Notes: generated from the letters alone by a model not told the origin. Shown: positions 8,437-15,719, counted from the stretch's first letter. The stretch is 64,000 nucleotides of DNA from Candidatus Chloroploca mongolica (GCF_004762035.2 NZ_SIJK02000034.1:1-64000); one strand, 5' to 3'. Numbers and translations are program-made.

Positions 8437-8458
8437 TACTCATTGCGCGGAGGGCATC

Positions 8459-8689
8459 ATGCAAAGAAAATTGACCATTACCCTTGATGAAGATGTGTAC
8501 GAAGGGCTCCATAAGGTCATCGGACGACGCAAGATTAGCCAGTTTATCGAAGCGCTCGTCCGACCGCATGTAACCATCACTGAGCTTGAGGCGGGCTATG
8601 CCGCGATGGCGGCTGACGAGGAACGCGAGACCGAAGCCCTGGAATGGAGTGAGGCGCTGATCGGAGACCACGCGCATGAAACGCGGTGA
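8459..8689 (+). CDS. MazE-like antitoxin
   Basis: 76 aa from the ATG at 8459, after GGAGG at 8449-8453. It begins MQRKLTITLDEDVYEGLHKV, a ribbon-helix-helix pattern, with an acidic C-terminal half (MAADEERETEALEW) that would wrap the toxin. It overlaps the MazF gene by 14 bp. As the DNA-binding partner it probably represses the operon at the palindrome just upstream. This is the only toxin-antitoxin pair in the array in which both members look intact. Confidence 0.8.
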   Translation: MQRKLTITLDEDVYEGLHKVIGRRKISQFIEALVRPHVTITELEAGYAAMAADEERETEALEWSEALIGDHAHETR

Positions 8690-8999
8690 GGTATGGTGGG
8701 TCAATTTTGACCCCTCGGTCGGCGGCGAGATCCAAAAAGAGCGACCTGCGGTTATCGTGAGCAACGATATTGCCAATCGGCTTCTCAATCGCCTGCAAGT
8801 CGTGCCGCTCTCGACGAAAGTCGACCGCTTATATCCCAGCGAAGCGTATGTGACCATCAATGGGGTGCAGCAGAAAGCGATGGCGGATCAACTGACGACG
8901 GTGAGTAAACAGCGGCTGACCAATCAGCTTGGGAAGCTCTCCAAAGCCGATCTGCACGCGGTCGAGCGGGTCATCAAGATACAGCTCAATCTGTCATAA
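8676..8999 (+). CDS. MazF/PemK family endoribonuclease toxin
   Basis: 107 aa, the usual MazF length. The start MKRGEVWWVNFDPSVGGEIQ and the following KERPAVIVSND contain the conserved Arg and Pro of the PemK/MazF fold, followed by VVPLSTK and QLTTVSKQRL. MazF cleaves single-stranded RNA at short motifs and is inhibited by the antitoxin encoded just upstream. The start lies inside the mazE frame, which couples translation. An attC-like site follows at 9170 after 170 bp without a recognisable gene. Confidence 0.9.
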   Translation: MKRGEVWWVNFDPSVGGEIQKERPAVIVSNDIANRLLNRLQVVPLSTKVDRLYPSEAYVTINGVQQKAMADQLTTVSKQRLTNQLGKLSKADLHAVERVIKIQLNLS

Positions 9000-9169
9000 A
9001 GGACGAGCCGGACGCTCTCCACTGGTAACGCCCAGGCTGCAACCCAAGCGCCAGCCGCGTTGGGAAGCGCAGCGTCTTCGCGTGCGCGCCCGTCCGCGCC
9101 GGCGCACGCAGATGCAGGCCCGTCGTCCATTAGTACGCCCAAAAGCCGATGCTCTTTCCCCAACCAGCC
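9000..9169. other. Gene-free stretch with GC-rich hairpins
   Basis: 170 bp between mazF and attC-like site E. It contains a short hairpin (cccaa...ttggg, 9042-9063) and a GC-rich one (gtgcgcgcc...ggcgcac, ~9080-9110). These may be the remains of another attC, but neither has both heptamers in the right order. No gene seen. Confidence 0.35.
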
Positions 9170-9301
9170 GCCCAACACCGCATGCACTTGACGCCGTTGG
9201 CGCGGCCTCCAACCTGGGCGCAACTCACGCCGCCGCCAGCGTCCCCATGCTCGTCGTGATCTTCGACCCACCAGCGGCGTGGCTCAGCGGGATCGTTGGG
9301 T
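9170..9301 (+). repeat. attC-like site E
   Basis: 132 bp, GCCCAAC at 9170-9176 and GTTGGGT at 9295-9301. Inner arms acgccgttggcg and ccagcggcgt pair. Matches RYYYAAC and GTTRRRY exactly. Confidence 0.68.
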
Positions 9302-9416
9302 GACCTATCAAACGCCGCCACCTGGAGAAGCGTCCCGATCGCACAGACGTTCGCTGCCACGACTATTGCTCTATGGTACAATAGCCGTAGTGATATCGTC
9401 GTCGCGGAGGAAAGCT

Positions 9417-9791
9417 ATGACGAATACAGCGATGCGTGATCACACAACCGTGGTGCGGACAAGCCGTGGTCTCTCAATTGCCGGCACACGGATTACCTTA
9501 TATAGTATTCTGGATTATGTCCATGCGGGATGGCCAGCCAAATTGATCCGTGACCGGCTGAACCTCACTGATCAGCAAATAACCGACGCATTGGACTATA
9601 TCGCCACCAATCAATCTGAGGTTGAAGCCGAGTACCAGCAGGTGCTCCGCGACGCGGAAGAGGTTCGGCACTATTGGGAGGAACAGAATCGCGAGCGCCT
9701 GGCTGCTATCGCTGCACTGCCCCCCAAACCGGAACAGGCTGCCATACGGGCCAAGTTGGCGGCAGCCAAAGCGAAACTCAACCAGCAATGA
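9417..9791 (+). CDS. DUF433 antitoxin-like protein with coiled-coil tail
   Basis: 124 aa from the ATG at 9417, after GGAGG at 9406-9410. The motif TSRGLSIAGTRITLYSILDY followed by GWPAKLIRDRLNLT is DUF433. Residues ~65-124 form a long charged Ala/Glu/Lys-rich helix, longer than in the 5712 homologue. The stop overlaps the ATG of the next gene (ATGA), as usual for DUF433/DUF5615-like pairs. TACAAT at 9377-9382 preceded by TGG may be an extended -10 promoter inside the cassette. Likely an antitoxin and DNA-binding repressor. Confidence 0.78.
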   Translation: MTNTAMRDHTTVVRTSRGLSIAGTRITLYSILDYVHAGWPAKLIRDRLNLTDQQITDALDYIATNQSEVEAEYQQVLRDAEEVRHYWEEQNRERLAAIAALPPKPEQAAIRAKLAAAKAKLNQQ

Positions 9792-9970
9792 TCACGGTGT
9801 TGGTTGACCATAATGAGGAGCGTACGTCCACCACACTCCCGGTGAGTACGATTGGGAGTCTGGATCGCCTTGACGAACAAGCGTATCGCGAACATTGTGC
9901 CACGCGCCTGGTGGAAATCGCGTTGGATTTGGATGCATACGCCGGAGTAACGCGATTATTCATCCCGTAA
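9788..9970 (+). pseudogene. Toxin-like partner of DUF433, internally deleted
   Basis: 60 aa. The start MITVLVDHN and the end (TIGSLDRLDEQAYREHCA, then LVEIALDLDAYAGVTRLFIP) match the two ends of a ~150-aa PIN-like protein that I recall beside DUF433 genes in Cyanobacteria and Chloroflexota. The middle, with most acidic residues, is missing; EERTSTTLP sits at the junction. The frame is kept, so a short protein could still be made. Activity is unlikely. The length comparison is from memory and not an alignment. Confidence 0.55.
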
Positions 9971-9986
9971 AACCTGGGGCGTGGCA

Positions 9987-10112
9987 GGCTAACATCGCGT
10001 TCCAGCCGACCGGCTGGATCGGGGCGATTTTCGCAGCCAGAAGCGGAGAAAACGCTATACTGATCTATGAATGTTGTACTCCCAGCCGACGGCTGAACGC
10101 TGGTCGTTCGGC
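9987..10112 (+). repeat. attC-like site F
   Basis: 126 bp, GGCTAAC at 9987-9993 and GTTCGGC at 10106-10112. Inner arms cgcgttccagcc and ggctgaacgctgg pair well. Lies 17 bp after the preceding stop. Confidence 0.66.
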
Positions 10113-10200
10113 GGCACAGTGTGAGCACCTCGCGAATTGGACTCGTGCTCTTGGCGCCAGACGGCGAGCGGCTCATCGCGTATCGCGAACGGAGGACACC

Positions 10201-10758
10201 ATGGGACTCTTGACCTTCAGTATCAACGTCACCCTGGACGGCTGCGTCGACCACCAGGAAGGAATCGCCGACGACGAGACACATGCCTTCTTCACCCGCC
10301 TCATGGACGAGGGCGGGGCGATGCTGTGGGGCCGTGTCACCTACGAACTGATGGAGAGCTACTGGCCAGCGGTCGCCCGCGGCGACGCGGAGGCACCGCC
10401 GGCGCTGCGCGAGTGGGCGGTCAAGCTGGAGGCCAAGCCGAAGTACGTGGTGTCCTCGACGCGAAAGGACTTCCCCTGGACTAACAGCCACCACATCGCC
10501 GGCAACCTGCGCACGGGCGTACAGACGCTCAAGGACGCGACCCCGAACGGCGTGCTCCTCGGTAGCAGCAAGCTCGCGACCGAACTGGACCGGCTGGATC
10601 TCATCGACGAGTACCAGGTACTCGTCCACCCCAGGATCGCCGGCCACGGCCCGACCCTGTACGAGCGTGGGCTGCCCAGCACGCGACGGCTCGAGTTGAT
10701 CTCGGCGAAGCCACTCCGCAGCGGCGCGGTCGCCATGCACTACCGGCGCGCGCGCTGA
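10201..10758 (+). CDS. Dihydrofolate reductase family protein (RibD C-terminal-like)
   Basis: 185 aa from the ATG at 10201, directly after GGAGGACACC. The N-terminus MGLLTFSINVTLDGCVD, the MLWGRVTYELMESYW segment and the later NGVLLGSSKLATELDRLDLIDEY are typical of the small RibD-C/DHFR-fold reductases (NAD(P)H-binding). The true substrate is unknown in most of these proteins, and folate reduction should not be assumed. The gene is notably GC-rich with C/G-ending codons, unlike its neighbours and closer to actinobacterial usage. It stands alone in its cassette, between attC-like sites F and G. Confidence 0.82.
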   Translation: MGLLTFSINVTLDGCVDHQEGIADDETHAFFTRLMDEGGAMLWGRVTYELMESYWPAVARGDAEAPPALREWAVKLEAKPKYVVSSTRKDFPWTNSHHIAGNLRTGVQTLKDATPNGVLLGSSKLATELDRLDLIDEYQVLVHPRIAGHGPTLYERGLPSTRRLELISAKPLRSGAVAMHYRRAR

Positions 10759-10777
10759 CTCGGAGATGGGGCATGTC

Positions 10778-10847
10778 GCCTAACAACGCGCTGTACTCGG
10801 ACGGGCCTCGCGTTGCTCGGCCCGCCGGTGAGCGCAAGCCGTTCGGC
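10778..10847 (+). repeat. attC-like site G (short)
   Basis: 70 bp, GCCTAAC at 10778-10784 and GTTCGGC at 10841-10847. Arms gcgctgtactcggacgggcc and ggcccgccggtgagcgc fold into a hairpin. The shortest site, close to the classical ~60-bp element. Confidence 0.68.
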
Positions 10848-10994
10848 GGCAGCCCATCAATGCCTGACTCTCAATGATGGTGCCGTATACGACCTTGCCC
10901 TTCCTGTCACGTTCAGTCCATCGATGGTGCTCATGCATGGTCCCATGGTTCCGTGCTTTCCACCCACGTGCTCTCCTTGTGATGGTGCCACCTG

Positions 10995-11228
10995 ATGAGC
11001 GGGCTGCGAACAGGAGGCGACAATCTCACTTTGCAGCACCCCTATCGGTCGTTGGGCCACATTCACGCCGCCTTGGCCGACGAGTGGGATCATCAGGAGG
11101 AACGCGATCAGGCTATCGCCCGTCGGCGGGAACGCGTTGAGGAACTGCGCCGCATGACTCCGCCCGCGCCCGTGATCGCACGCCGCACAGCACCGCGCTC
11201 ACCCCCATGCCGCTCAAACTATCCATAG
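10995..11228 (+). CDS. Small hypothetical protein, possible antitoxin
   Basis: 77 aa with an uncertain start, as there is no clear ribosome site. The central part (HIHAALADEWDHQEERDQ, then RRERVEELRRM) is highly charged and helical. Its 3' end overlaps the start of a DUF5615-like toxin remnant at 11207, the arrangement of a toxin-antitoxin pair. I do not recognise the family. The 150 bp before it (10848-10994) hold no recognisable gene. Confidence 0.4.
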   Translation: MSGLRTGGDNLTLQHPYRSLGHIHAALADEWDHQEERDQAIARRRERVEELRRMTPPAPVIARRTAPRSPPCRSNYP

Positions 11229-11324
11229 ATCATCATGTGCACGCTGGGCTTACGCCTGCGACAGGTGGATGTCCTCACGGCCTCCAAAGACCGCAATGTG
11301 TTCAGGATTTGGAAGTGATTGCGG
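11207..11324 (+). pseudogene. DUF5615 PIN-like toxin remnant with frameshift
   Basis: The ATG at 11207 gives MPLKLSIDHHVHA, and after a change of frame near 11246 the sequence continues GLRLRQVDVLTASKDRNV. Together these match the N-terminal third of DUF5615 (an N-terminal Asp, then GLRLRGVDVLTA). The +1/-2 frame change plus the loss of the rest make it a pseudogene. The family call rests on pattern memory. Confidence 0.55.
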
Positions 11325-11451
11325 CAGTCGGGCGCGAAGCAAACGTTGTGGATCGGGTTATCGATCTTCCACTGGAACACGCCATGGATCGGTAATCGCC
11401 TATCCAGAAGATTCAGCAATAGTTTTCGTTATAAACCATAACTCGGCTGCC

Positions 11452-11572
11452 GCCGAACAAGCGCATGCAGCCCGACCGGCGAATCGGGGCTTTTTTGAAA
11501 ACCAGATTCAGCCCGGGCGTGGTTCCAATTCAGCACGTGGTGTTCGCCGACGGCTTATGCTTGCCGTTGGGC
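11452..11572 (+). repeat. attC-like site H
   Basis: 121 bp, GCCGAAC at 11452-11458 and GTTGGGC at 11566-11572. Arms aagcgcatgcagcccgacc and gacggcttatgctt pair. Its interior (cggcgaatcggggctttttt) recurs at the vapC breakpoint at ~6998. Confidence 0.68.
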
Positions 11573-11755
11573 GGCAAAGCTCCCTCAAAATCAAGAAGAA
11601 TCAAAAACATTACATAAAGAGTTGTGCCATCTATAAGCGTCACTTTTTGGCATTAGAAAGCCAAAAAGTCAAATCGCGAACATGACATGAAGCGGTCAGT
11701 TATGGTATACTGCCTCTCTCATGAACATGATCAAACCCATGAAAGGAATCGGGTG

Positions 11756-11986
11756 ATGACCATCCTCGTTGATATTACAGAGGCACAAAAGCGCTTTCTC
11801 GAAATTATCCACGCTGCTGAGCAGGGAGAAGCGGTCATTATCACAAAAAATGCACATCCGGTGGTGCATATTGTTGCGGCACCTCCGTTCAAACACCGAC
11901 CAACCTTTGGGAGTGCACGCGGGTTGATGACCATCGCTGAAGATTTTGATGCGCCACTCGACGACTTTCGTGCGTATCAGCCATGA
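11756..11986 (+). CDS. Phd/YefM-type antitoxin
   Basis: 76 aa from the ATG at 11756, after AAAGGAA at 11742-11748. MTILVDITEAQKRFLEIIHA and EGEAVIITKNAHPVVHIV are the N-terminal DNA-binding fold of Phd/YefM antitoxins. The C-terminal part (GLMTIAEDFDAPLDDFRAY) is the usual toxin-binding tail ending in a PIN-partner motif. It overlaps the VapC remnant by ATGA. Full length and probably functional as a repressor. Confidence 0.85.
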   Translation: MTILVDITEAQKRFLEIIHAAEQGEAVIITKNAHPVVHIVAAPPFKHRPTFGSARGLMTIAEDFDAPLDDFRAYQP

Positions 11987-12171
11987 AACTCCTGTTGGAT
12001 ACACATACGTTCCTCTGGTTCACGGCATCCCTTCCTTTTCATCATCGTGATCCGTTTGATCGCATGCTGATTGCACAATCATTGACGGAAAACATTCCGA
12101 TTGTGAGTGGAGATGCCGTCTTTGATGCCTATGGTGTTATCCGGTTATGGGATCCCCATCACACACCTTGA
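11983..12171 (+). pseudogene. VapC PIN toxin with in-frame internal deletion
   Basis: 62 aa instead of ~130. The start MKLLLDTHTFLWFTAS is the PIN N-terminus with its first Asp, and LPFHHRDPFDRMLIAQ followed by PIVSGDAVFDAYGV is the C-terminal half with the conserved RDPFDR. About 65 residues between them are missing, including the second acidic site. The frame is intact, so the deletion looks clean. Paired by ATGA with the intact Phd-type antitoxin. Confidence 0.75.
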
Positions 12172-12239
12172 GAAAGAAACCCTTATAGCTGGTTTGTCGG
12201 GAGGAGATGACCCGACGGTGCTTGCATGGGCAGCGCAGG

Positions 12240-12280
12240 TTTGATGCCGCCTGCGGCGCATCTGAAGCCCGGCGCTGGGC
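12240..12280 (+). repeat. Degenerate right half of an attC-like site (I)
   Basis: The stretch gccgcctgcggcgcatctgaagcccggcgctgggc resembles the right arm of site A (gcgccgctgaagcccgacgttgggc), but the terminal heptamer reads GCTGGGC and no left heptamer is found upstream. Confidence 0.4.
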
Positions 12281-12304
12281 ATGACGCATGACACGAGAGT
12301 ATCT

Positions 12305-13030
12305 ATGACGCTCGAAGCATCACAAAGCAAGCGACTCGACCGCGTATGGCTGGCGTTTCTGATGATTGCAGGGGGTGCCTTGAGCGCGTTTCTTGCAACG
12401 AGCGTCTTCGACGCGACCGTCTCCCTTTCTGGCATTCTGTGCGTTGGGCTGATCGCGATTGGTCGCCGTGAGGGATACCTCGTCGGTCTCTACAACAGCC
12501 TCTCCTACTCCATTTTGGCCTACAACAACGGCCTCTTTGGCGAAGTCTATCTCAATCTGCTTTTCTTCGTCCCAACGGGCGTCATTGGTTATGTGCTCTG
12601 GTCGCGCCACACGAGCCAGGACAGGACTGTGGAGATGAGGCAACTTGGCTGGCCGCAGCGGTTTACCATCGGAGCTATCTGCATTGCGTGTACCGTGGGA
12701 CTTGGGTTGCTCCTAGGGCTGAACCCGCGCCAAAACACACCCTTCATTGATGCCTCCACGAATGTGCTGTCCATTGTGGCGACATTCCTGATGATGTGGC
12801 GCTACAAGGAACAGTGGTTGCTCTACATCCTGCTCAACCTTGTCACCATCGTCATGTGGTTGCTGCGCTTTATGGCCGGGGGCGCAGCAGGAGACTTGAT
12901 GATCATGATGTGGTCACTCTTTTTGTTGAATGCGTTGTTTGGGTCTTGGCGATGGCACATGGGGGCAAAGAGCGCAATGCCAGCGAAAGCTGGTGTGAAT
13001 ACCGAGGTAGGAACATGCGACGTGGTCTAA
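12305..13030 (+). CDS. pnuC: Nicotinamide riboside transporter PnuC
   Basis: 241 aa from the ATG at 12305 (an in-frame ATG at 12281 is also possible). It is strongly hydrophobic with about seven membrane segments, and shows PnuC features: SLSYSILAYNNGLFGEVYLN, a GYVLWSRH stretch and late MMWRYKEQWLLYILLN with the aromatic-rich cluster. PnuC is a facilitator for nicotinamide riboside across the inner membrane. Its 3' end overlaps nadR, whose product traps the substrate by phosphorylation, which strongly supports the call. A cassette for NAD salvage. Confidence 0.85.
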   Translation: MTLEASQSKRLDRVWLAFLMIAGGALSAFLATSVFDATVSLSGILCVGLIAIGRREGYLVGLYNSLSYSILAYNNGLFGEVYLNLLFFVPTGVIGYVLWSRHTSQDRTVEMRQLGWPQRFTIGAICIACTVGLGLLLGLNPRQNTPFIDASTNVLSIVATFLMMWRYKEQWLLYILLNLVTIVMWLLRFMAGGAAGDLMIMMWSLFLLNALFGSWRWHMGAKSAMPAKAGVNTEVGTCDVV

Positions 13031-14013
13031 CGCTCGGCAAGTTTGCCCCCTTCCACCGGGGGCACCAGATGCTTATCGAGACCGCTTTGTCCGAGGTGGA
13101 CGAACTGGTCGTCATGGTTTACGCCACCGACGTGATCAACGTGCCGCTCCAGGTTCGCGCCGGATGGATCCACGCGTTGTACCCGACGCTCCGGATCATC
13201 GAGGCATGGGACGGTCCAAGCGGCTACGGTACCACTCCGGAGATCGTTCGTGAACAGGAAAACTACATTCTCAAGAAGCTCAACGGACTGCGCATTACCC
13301 ATTTCTACTCCAGCGAGTTCTACGGAGACCACGTCAGCCAGGCTCTTGGTGCAATCGACCGCAGGATCGACGAGGCACGCTTGACCGTGCCCATCAGCGG
13401 GACGGCGCTCCGCGAGGACTACTTTGCGGGCCGGCAATACCTCGACCCTCTCGTGTATGCTGACCTGATCACGAAAGTCTGCTTTCTGGGCGCACCCTCG
13501 ACAGGCAAGACAACCCTCGCCAGCACGATGGCTGAACAGCACAAGACCGTGTGGATGCCGGAGTACGGGGCAGACTATTGGCGGGAGCACCAGGTTGATC
13601 GGCGCATCACGCTGGAGCAGTTTGAAGCGATCGCACCAGAACATAACAGCAGAGAGGATACGCTGACGCGACAGTCCCGAACGTACCTCTTTTGCGACAC
13701 AAACCCCATGACAACATATGTCTTCGCGAAGGACTACCATGGCACCGCCGGTCCGGTTCTGACCCGCCTGGCAAAGGAAGCGGAGAAACGGTATGACGTA
13801 TTCTTCCTTTGCGACACGGATATTCCCTATGCCGACACATGGGATCGTAGTGGAGATCAGAAGAGAAAGTGGTTTCAAGACCAGATCGTCGGCGACCTAG
13901 CCGAGCGGCAGGTACCCTTCTTTCGAGTCCGTGGCACGCTCGAAGAACGAGTCGCGCAGGTAAACGATGTCCTTCGACGGCATCGTAAATTCGGCAACGT
14001 GCTGGATATCTAG
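13015..14013 (+). CDS. nadR: NadR: NMN adenylyltransferase / ribosylnicotinamide kinase
   Basis: 332 aa from the ATG at 13015, which overlaps the end of pnuC by 16 bp. Residues 1-170 form the nucleotidyltransferase domain: GKFAPFHRGHQMLI contains the HxGH-type motif and ISGTALRED the ISSTxxR-type motif. From ~155 the kinase domain carries Walker A GAPSTGKTTLA. There is no N-terminal HTH, unlike the enterobacterial NadR, so it should be an enzyme and not a repressor. It phosphorylates nicotinamide riboside imported by PnuC and makes NAD from the NMN. Confidence 0.92.
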   Translation: MRRGLTLGKFAPFHRGHQMLIETALSEVDELVVMVYATDVINVPLQVRAGWIHALYPTLRIIEAWDGPSGYGTTPEIVREQENYILKKLNGLRITHFYSSEFYGDHVSQALGAIDRRIDEARLTVPISGTALREDYFAGRQYLDPLVYADLITKVCFLGAPSTGKTTLASTMAEQHKTVWMPEYGADYWREHQVDRRITLEQFEAIAPEHNSREDTLTRQSRTYLFCDTNPMTTYVFAKDYHGTAGPVLTRLAKEAEKRYDVFFLCDTDIPYADTWDRSGDQKRKWFQDQIVGDLAERQVPFFRVRGTLEERVAQVNDVLRRHRKFGNVLDI

Positions 14014-14021
14014 ACGCCCAG

Positions 14022-14442
14022 GTTTATCACGGAGGCCTTCCCGTCTTCGGATTCCCCACCGGATCCCAGCAGACAATGATCATTGAGGGTCAGCTCATCG
14101 AGGCCCAGTGATTTCGAGCGCAACCGCCTCGAGCTGCACCCGGAGAACGCGGATCCTTACGACGTGCTTCTCGGTCGCCTGGGTGCGCAACGCCTCGACC
14201 AGCAGGGGCGCGACTGGAAGAGCTTCCCGCGCATCGGTTCAGGCACTGCCATCCCCCGCCCCGACTGCCGCACCTTCCCCGAAACCGGCTTCCGCGTCTG
14301 CCGAGCCCTGCTGGACTACTACACCAGCCACGGCTTGAGCCTCCCCGGCCAGCCAGGCCTGAGCTTCGACGAGAGTCTGGCCCTCTTTGGGCTGCCCTTG
14401 AGCGACGAGCGGTTCGAGCGGCTCAGCGACGGGCGCACCTAG
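14022..14442 (+). pseudogene. Fragment of a Chloroflexota extracellular repeat-domain protein, frameshifted
   Basis: Translated pieces read HGGLPVFGFPTGSQQ, then after a frame change near 14108 FERNRLELHPENADPYDVLL, and later CRTFPETGFRVC and LSFDESLALFGLPLSDE. From memory these are the recurring motifs of a domain repeated in secreted Chloroflexota proteins (VFGFP, QWFERARFEHHPE, CxxFxETGHxVC, ESLALFGLP). There is no start, no signal peptide, one frame change, and the fragment stops soon after. A dead fragment is the best reading. The 14443-14657 stretch after it carries a promoter and a GTTCGGC heptamer at 14469-14475 that may be an attC relic. Confidence 0.5.
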
Positions 14443-14523
14443 ACTGCGGGGATGCGATCCATTTCGTAGTTCGGCGGCGTGTTGAGCGATGGTTTCTATC
14501 AGAACATATGTATCATGAAAGAC

Positions 14524-14552
14524 TTGACACCTTGTTAGAGAAGACCTAAACT
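14524..14552 (+). promoter_or_regulatory. Sigma70-type promoter before the Uma2 gene
   Basis: TTGACA (14524-14529), 17-bp spacer, TAAACT (14547-14552). It lies ~105 bp before the Uma2 start, so the cassette gene would have its own promoter. Confidence 0.55.
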
Positions 14553-14657
14553 ATGAGAGCAACGCGAAGGAGACGATAGAAGGAGGCAATAGAACGAAAA
14601 ATATCGCGTCGTCGTTCATTTCCCACAAGATGCATCTTCTTATTAACGAGGGTATAT

Positions 14658-15278
14658 ATGGCAACAAGAAAACAGAGGATCCAACGGGGAACTACCAGGA
14701 TCTCGGTACCCAAAGAACCGATCTGGCGTCTTCAAGTGCATCAATATCAAGAGATGATTCGAAGCGGTATCTTGACCGACGATGATCCTGTGGAGTTATT
14801 AGAAGGATGGTTGGTGACAAAAATGCCGAAAAATCCACCTCACCGTGTCACCACCCAAATAACTCGCGAGACCCTTGCGCATCTCATTCCCTCTGGCTGG
14901 TATGTGGATGATCAGGAACCAATTACAACGAAAGACAGCGAACCGGAACCAGATATTGTCATTATTCAAGGTGATCGTCGAGATTACCTCGCTAGGCACC
15001 CCTATGCTGACGAAGTAGCGCTTGTCGTTGAAGTTGCTGATACAACCCTTCAACGCGATCGCACCAGTAAGAAACGCTTATATGCACGGGCCGGAATTCC
15101 AATCTACTGGATTATTAATCTTCCAGAGCGAAAAATCGAGGTGTACACAAAACCGCTCAGTAACGCGGAAGAACCAGATTACCAAGAAAAACAAGAATAT
15201 TCCCCCACTGACACTATTCCTGTCATTCTCAACAATCAGATAATTGATACAATTCTTGTGGAAACGCTCTTTCCATAA
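14658..15278 (+). CDS. Uma2 family PD-(D/E)XK endonuclease-like protein
   Basis: 206 aa, starting MATRKQRIQRGTTRISVPKE. The core motifs are those of Uma2 (PF05685): YQEMIRSGILTDDDPVELL, the PEPDIVIIQGD segment with the catalytic Asp, and VALVVEVADTTLQRDR with the E-x-(x) acidic strand followed by KKRLYARAGIPIYWIINL. The family is abundant in Cyanobacteria and Chloroflexota; its function is not settled although the fold is that of nucleases. Lower GC than the core. It precedes a decayed attC-like site and is probably the last cassette. Confidence 0.88.
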   Translation: MATRKQRIQRGTTRISVPKEPIWRLQVHQYQEMIRSGILTDDDPVELLEGWLVTKMPKNPPHRVTTQITRETLAHLIPSGWYVDDQEPITTKDSEPEPDIVIIQGDRRDYLARHPYADEVALVVEVADTTLQRDRTSKKRLYARAGIPIYWIINLPERKIEVYTKPLSNAEEPDYQEKQEYSPTDTIPVILNNQIIDTILVETLFP

Positions 15279-15280
15279 AC

Positions 15281-15421
15281 GCCCCCGAGCACCGCTGTGC
15301 AGCCTGACGCCGCTGGCGCGTGGATCAACCTGGGCGCGATCTTGGAACGTTCGTATCAGTTTGATCCGCGTCTCGTTCAAGAATTGCTGCCAGCGGTGCC
15401 GCTGAAGCCCGGAGGTTATAC
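15281..15421 (+). repeat. Degenerate attC-like palindrome (J)
   Basis: Core arms tgacgccgctggcgcg (15305-15320) and gctgccagcggtgccgctg (15386-15404) pair, and ctgaagcccggaggttat parallels the right arms of sites A and I, but neither end heptamer fits the consensus. Last site of the array. Confidence 0.45.
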
Positions 15422-15719
15422 GACGTGAGACCGTACTTCATATCGCTGATCGCAGGAGCACTTTGTCTGCCCCTCACATTTTGGCCCACACGCTATGGAT
15501 CGATCACGATCTCGATATCGACGATCGTGGCTGTGGCGATTCTCAGCCAGATGTGCGCGTGGCCGTCGCGATCTCTCTGGGTCACTACCCTTTGCGCCTT
15601 TGCGCCTTTGCGTCAAAAGCGAGGATGCGTAGCTGGCACGGGTGTGGGTGGGTAAGCGTTCAGCTTTCTCACGTTACGTGAGATCCGATTCTCTTCTCAC
15701 GTTACGCGCGTCCCGACAC
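15422..15719. other. Gene-free stretch with dispersed and local repeats
   Basis: No supported gene. It contains one copy of the CGCAAAGG-type dispersed repeat (15588-15615). It also has a hairpin tctcacg-tta-cgtgaga (15667-15683) whose first 13 bases (ttctcacgttacg, 15666-15678) recur at 15694-15706. The hairpin sits just past the 3' end of radC and may help end its transcript. Confidence 0.5.
15588..15615 (-). repeat. Dispersed CGCAAAGG-type repeat, copy 1
   Basis: Three tandem units of cctttgcg ending cgtca; reverse complement tgacgcaaaggcgcaaagg. The same motif recurs between the homoaconitase genes (52411) and after lysY (56239). Confidence 0.7.

Larger units (their letters stand above)
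5455..15421 (+). mobile_element. Integron-type gene-cassette array without integrase (CALIN-like)
   Basis: Between 5455 and about 15421 almost every short gene is on the plus strand and is followed by an imperfect palindrome with an RYYYAAC-like start and a GTTRRRY-like end, the layout of integron cassettes. Sites with both ends: 5455-5585, 6110-6245, 8030-8146, 9170-9301, 9987-10112, 10778-10847, 11452-11572. Degenerate or partial ones lie at ~6998-7105, ~12240-12280 and ~15281-15421. Cargo is mainly toxin-antitoxin genes, as in chromosomal integrons. No tyrosine recombinase with the IntI domain is visible, so by what can be seen this is a cluster of attC sites lacking an integrase. Cassettes differ strongly in base composition (AT-rich nuclease, very GC-rich reductase), as expected for pieces of different origin. 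Confidence 0.7.

Noticed and set aside
15425-15655. Open frame of 76 codons with a hydrophobic start
   Set aside because: No ribosome site; the 3' half is the dispersed CGCAAAGG repeat, and an equally long frame exists on the other strand.
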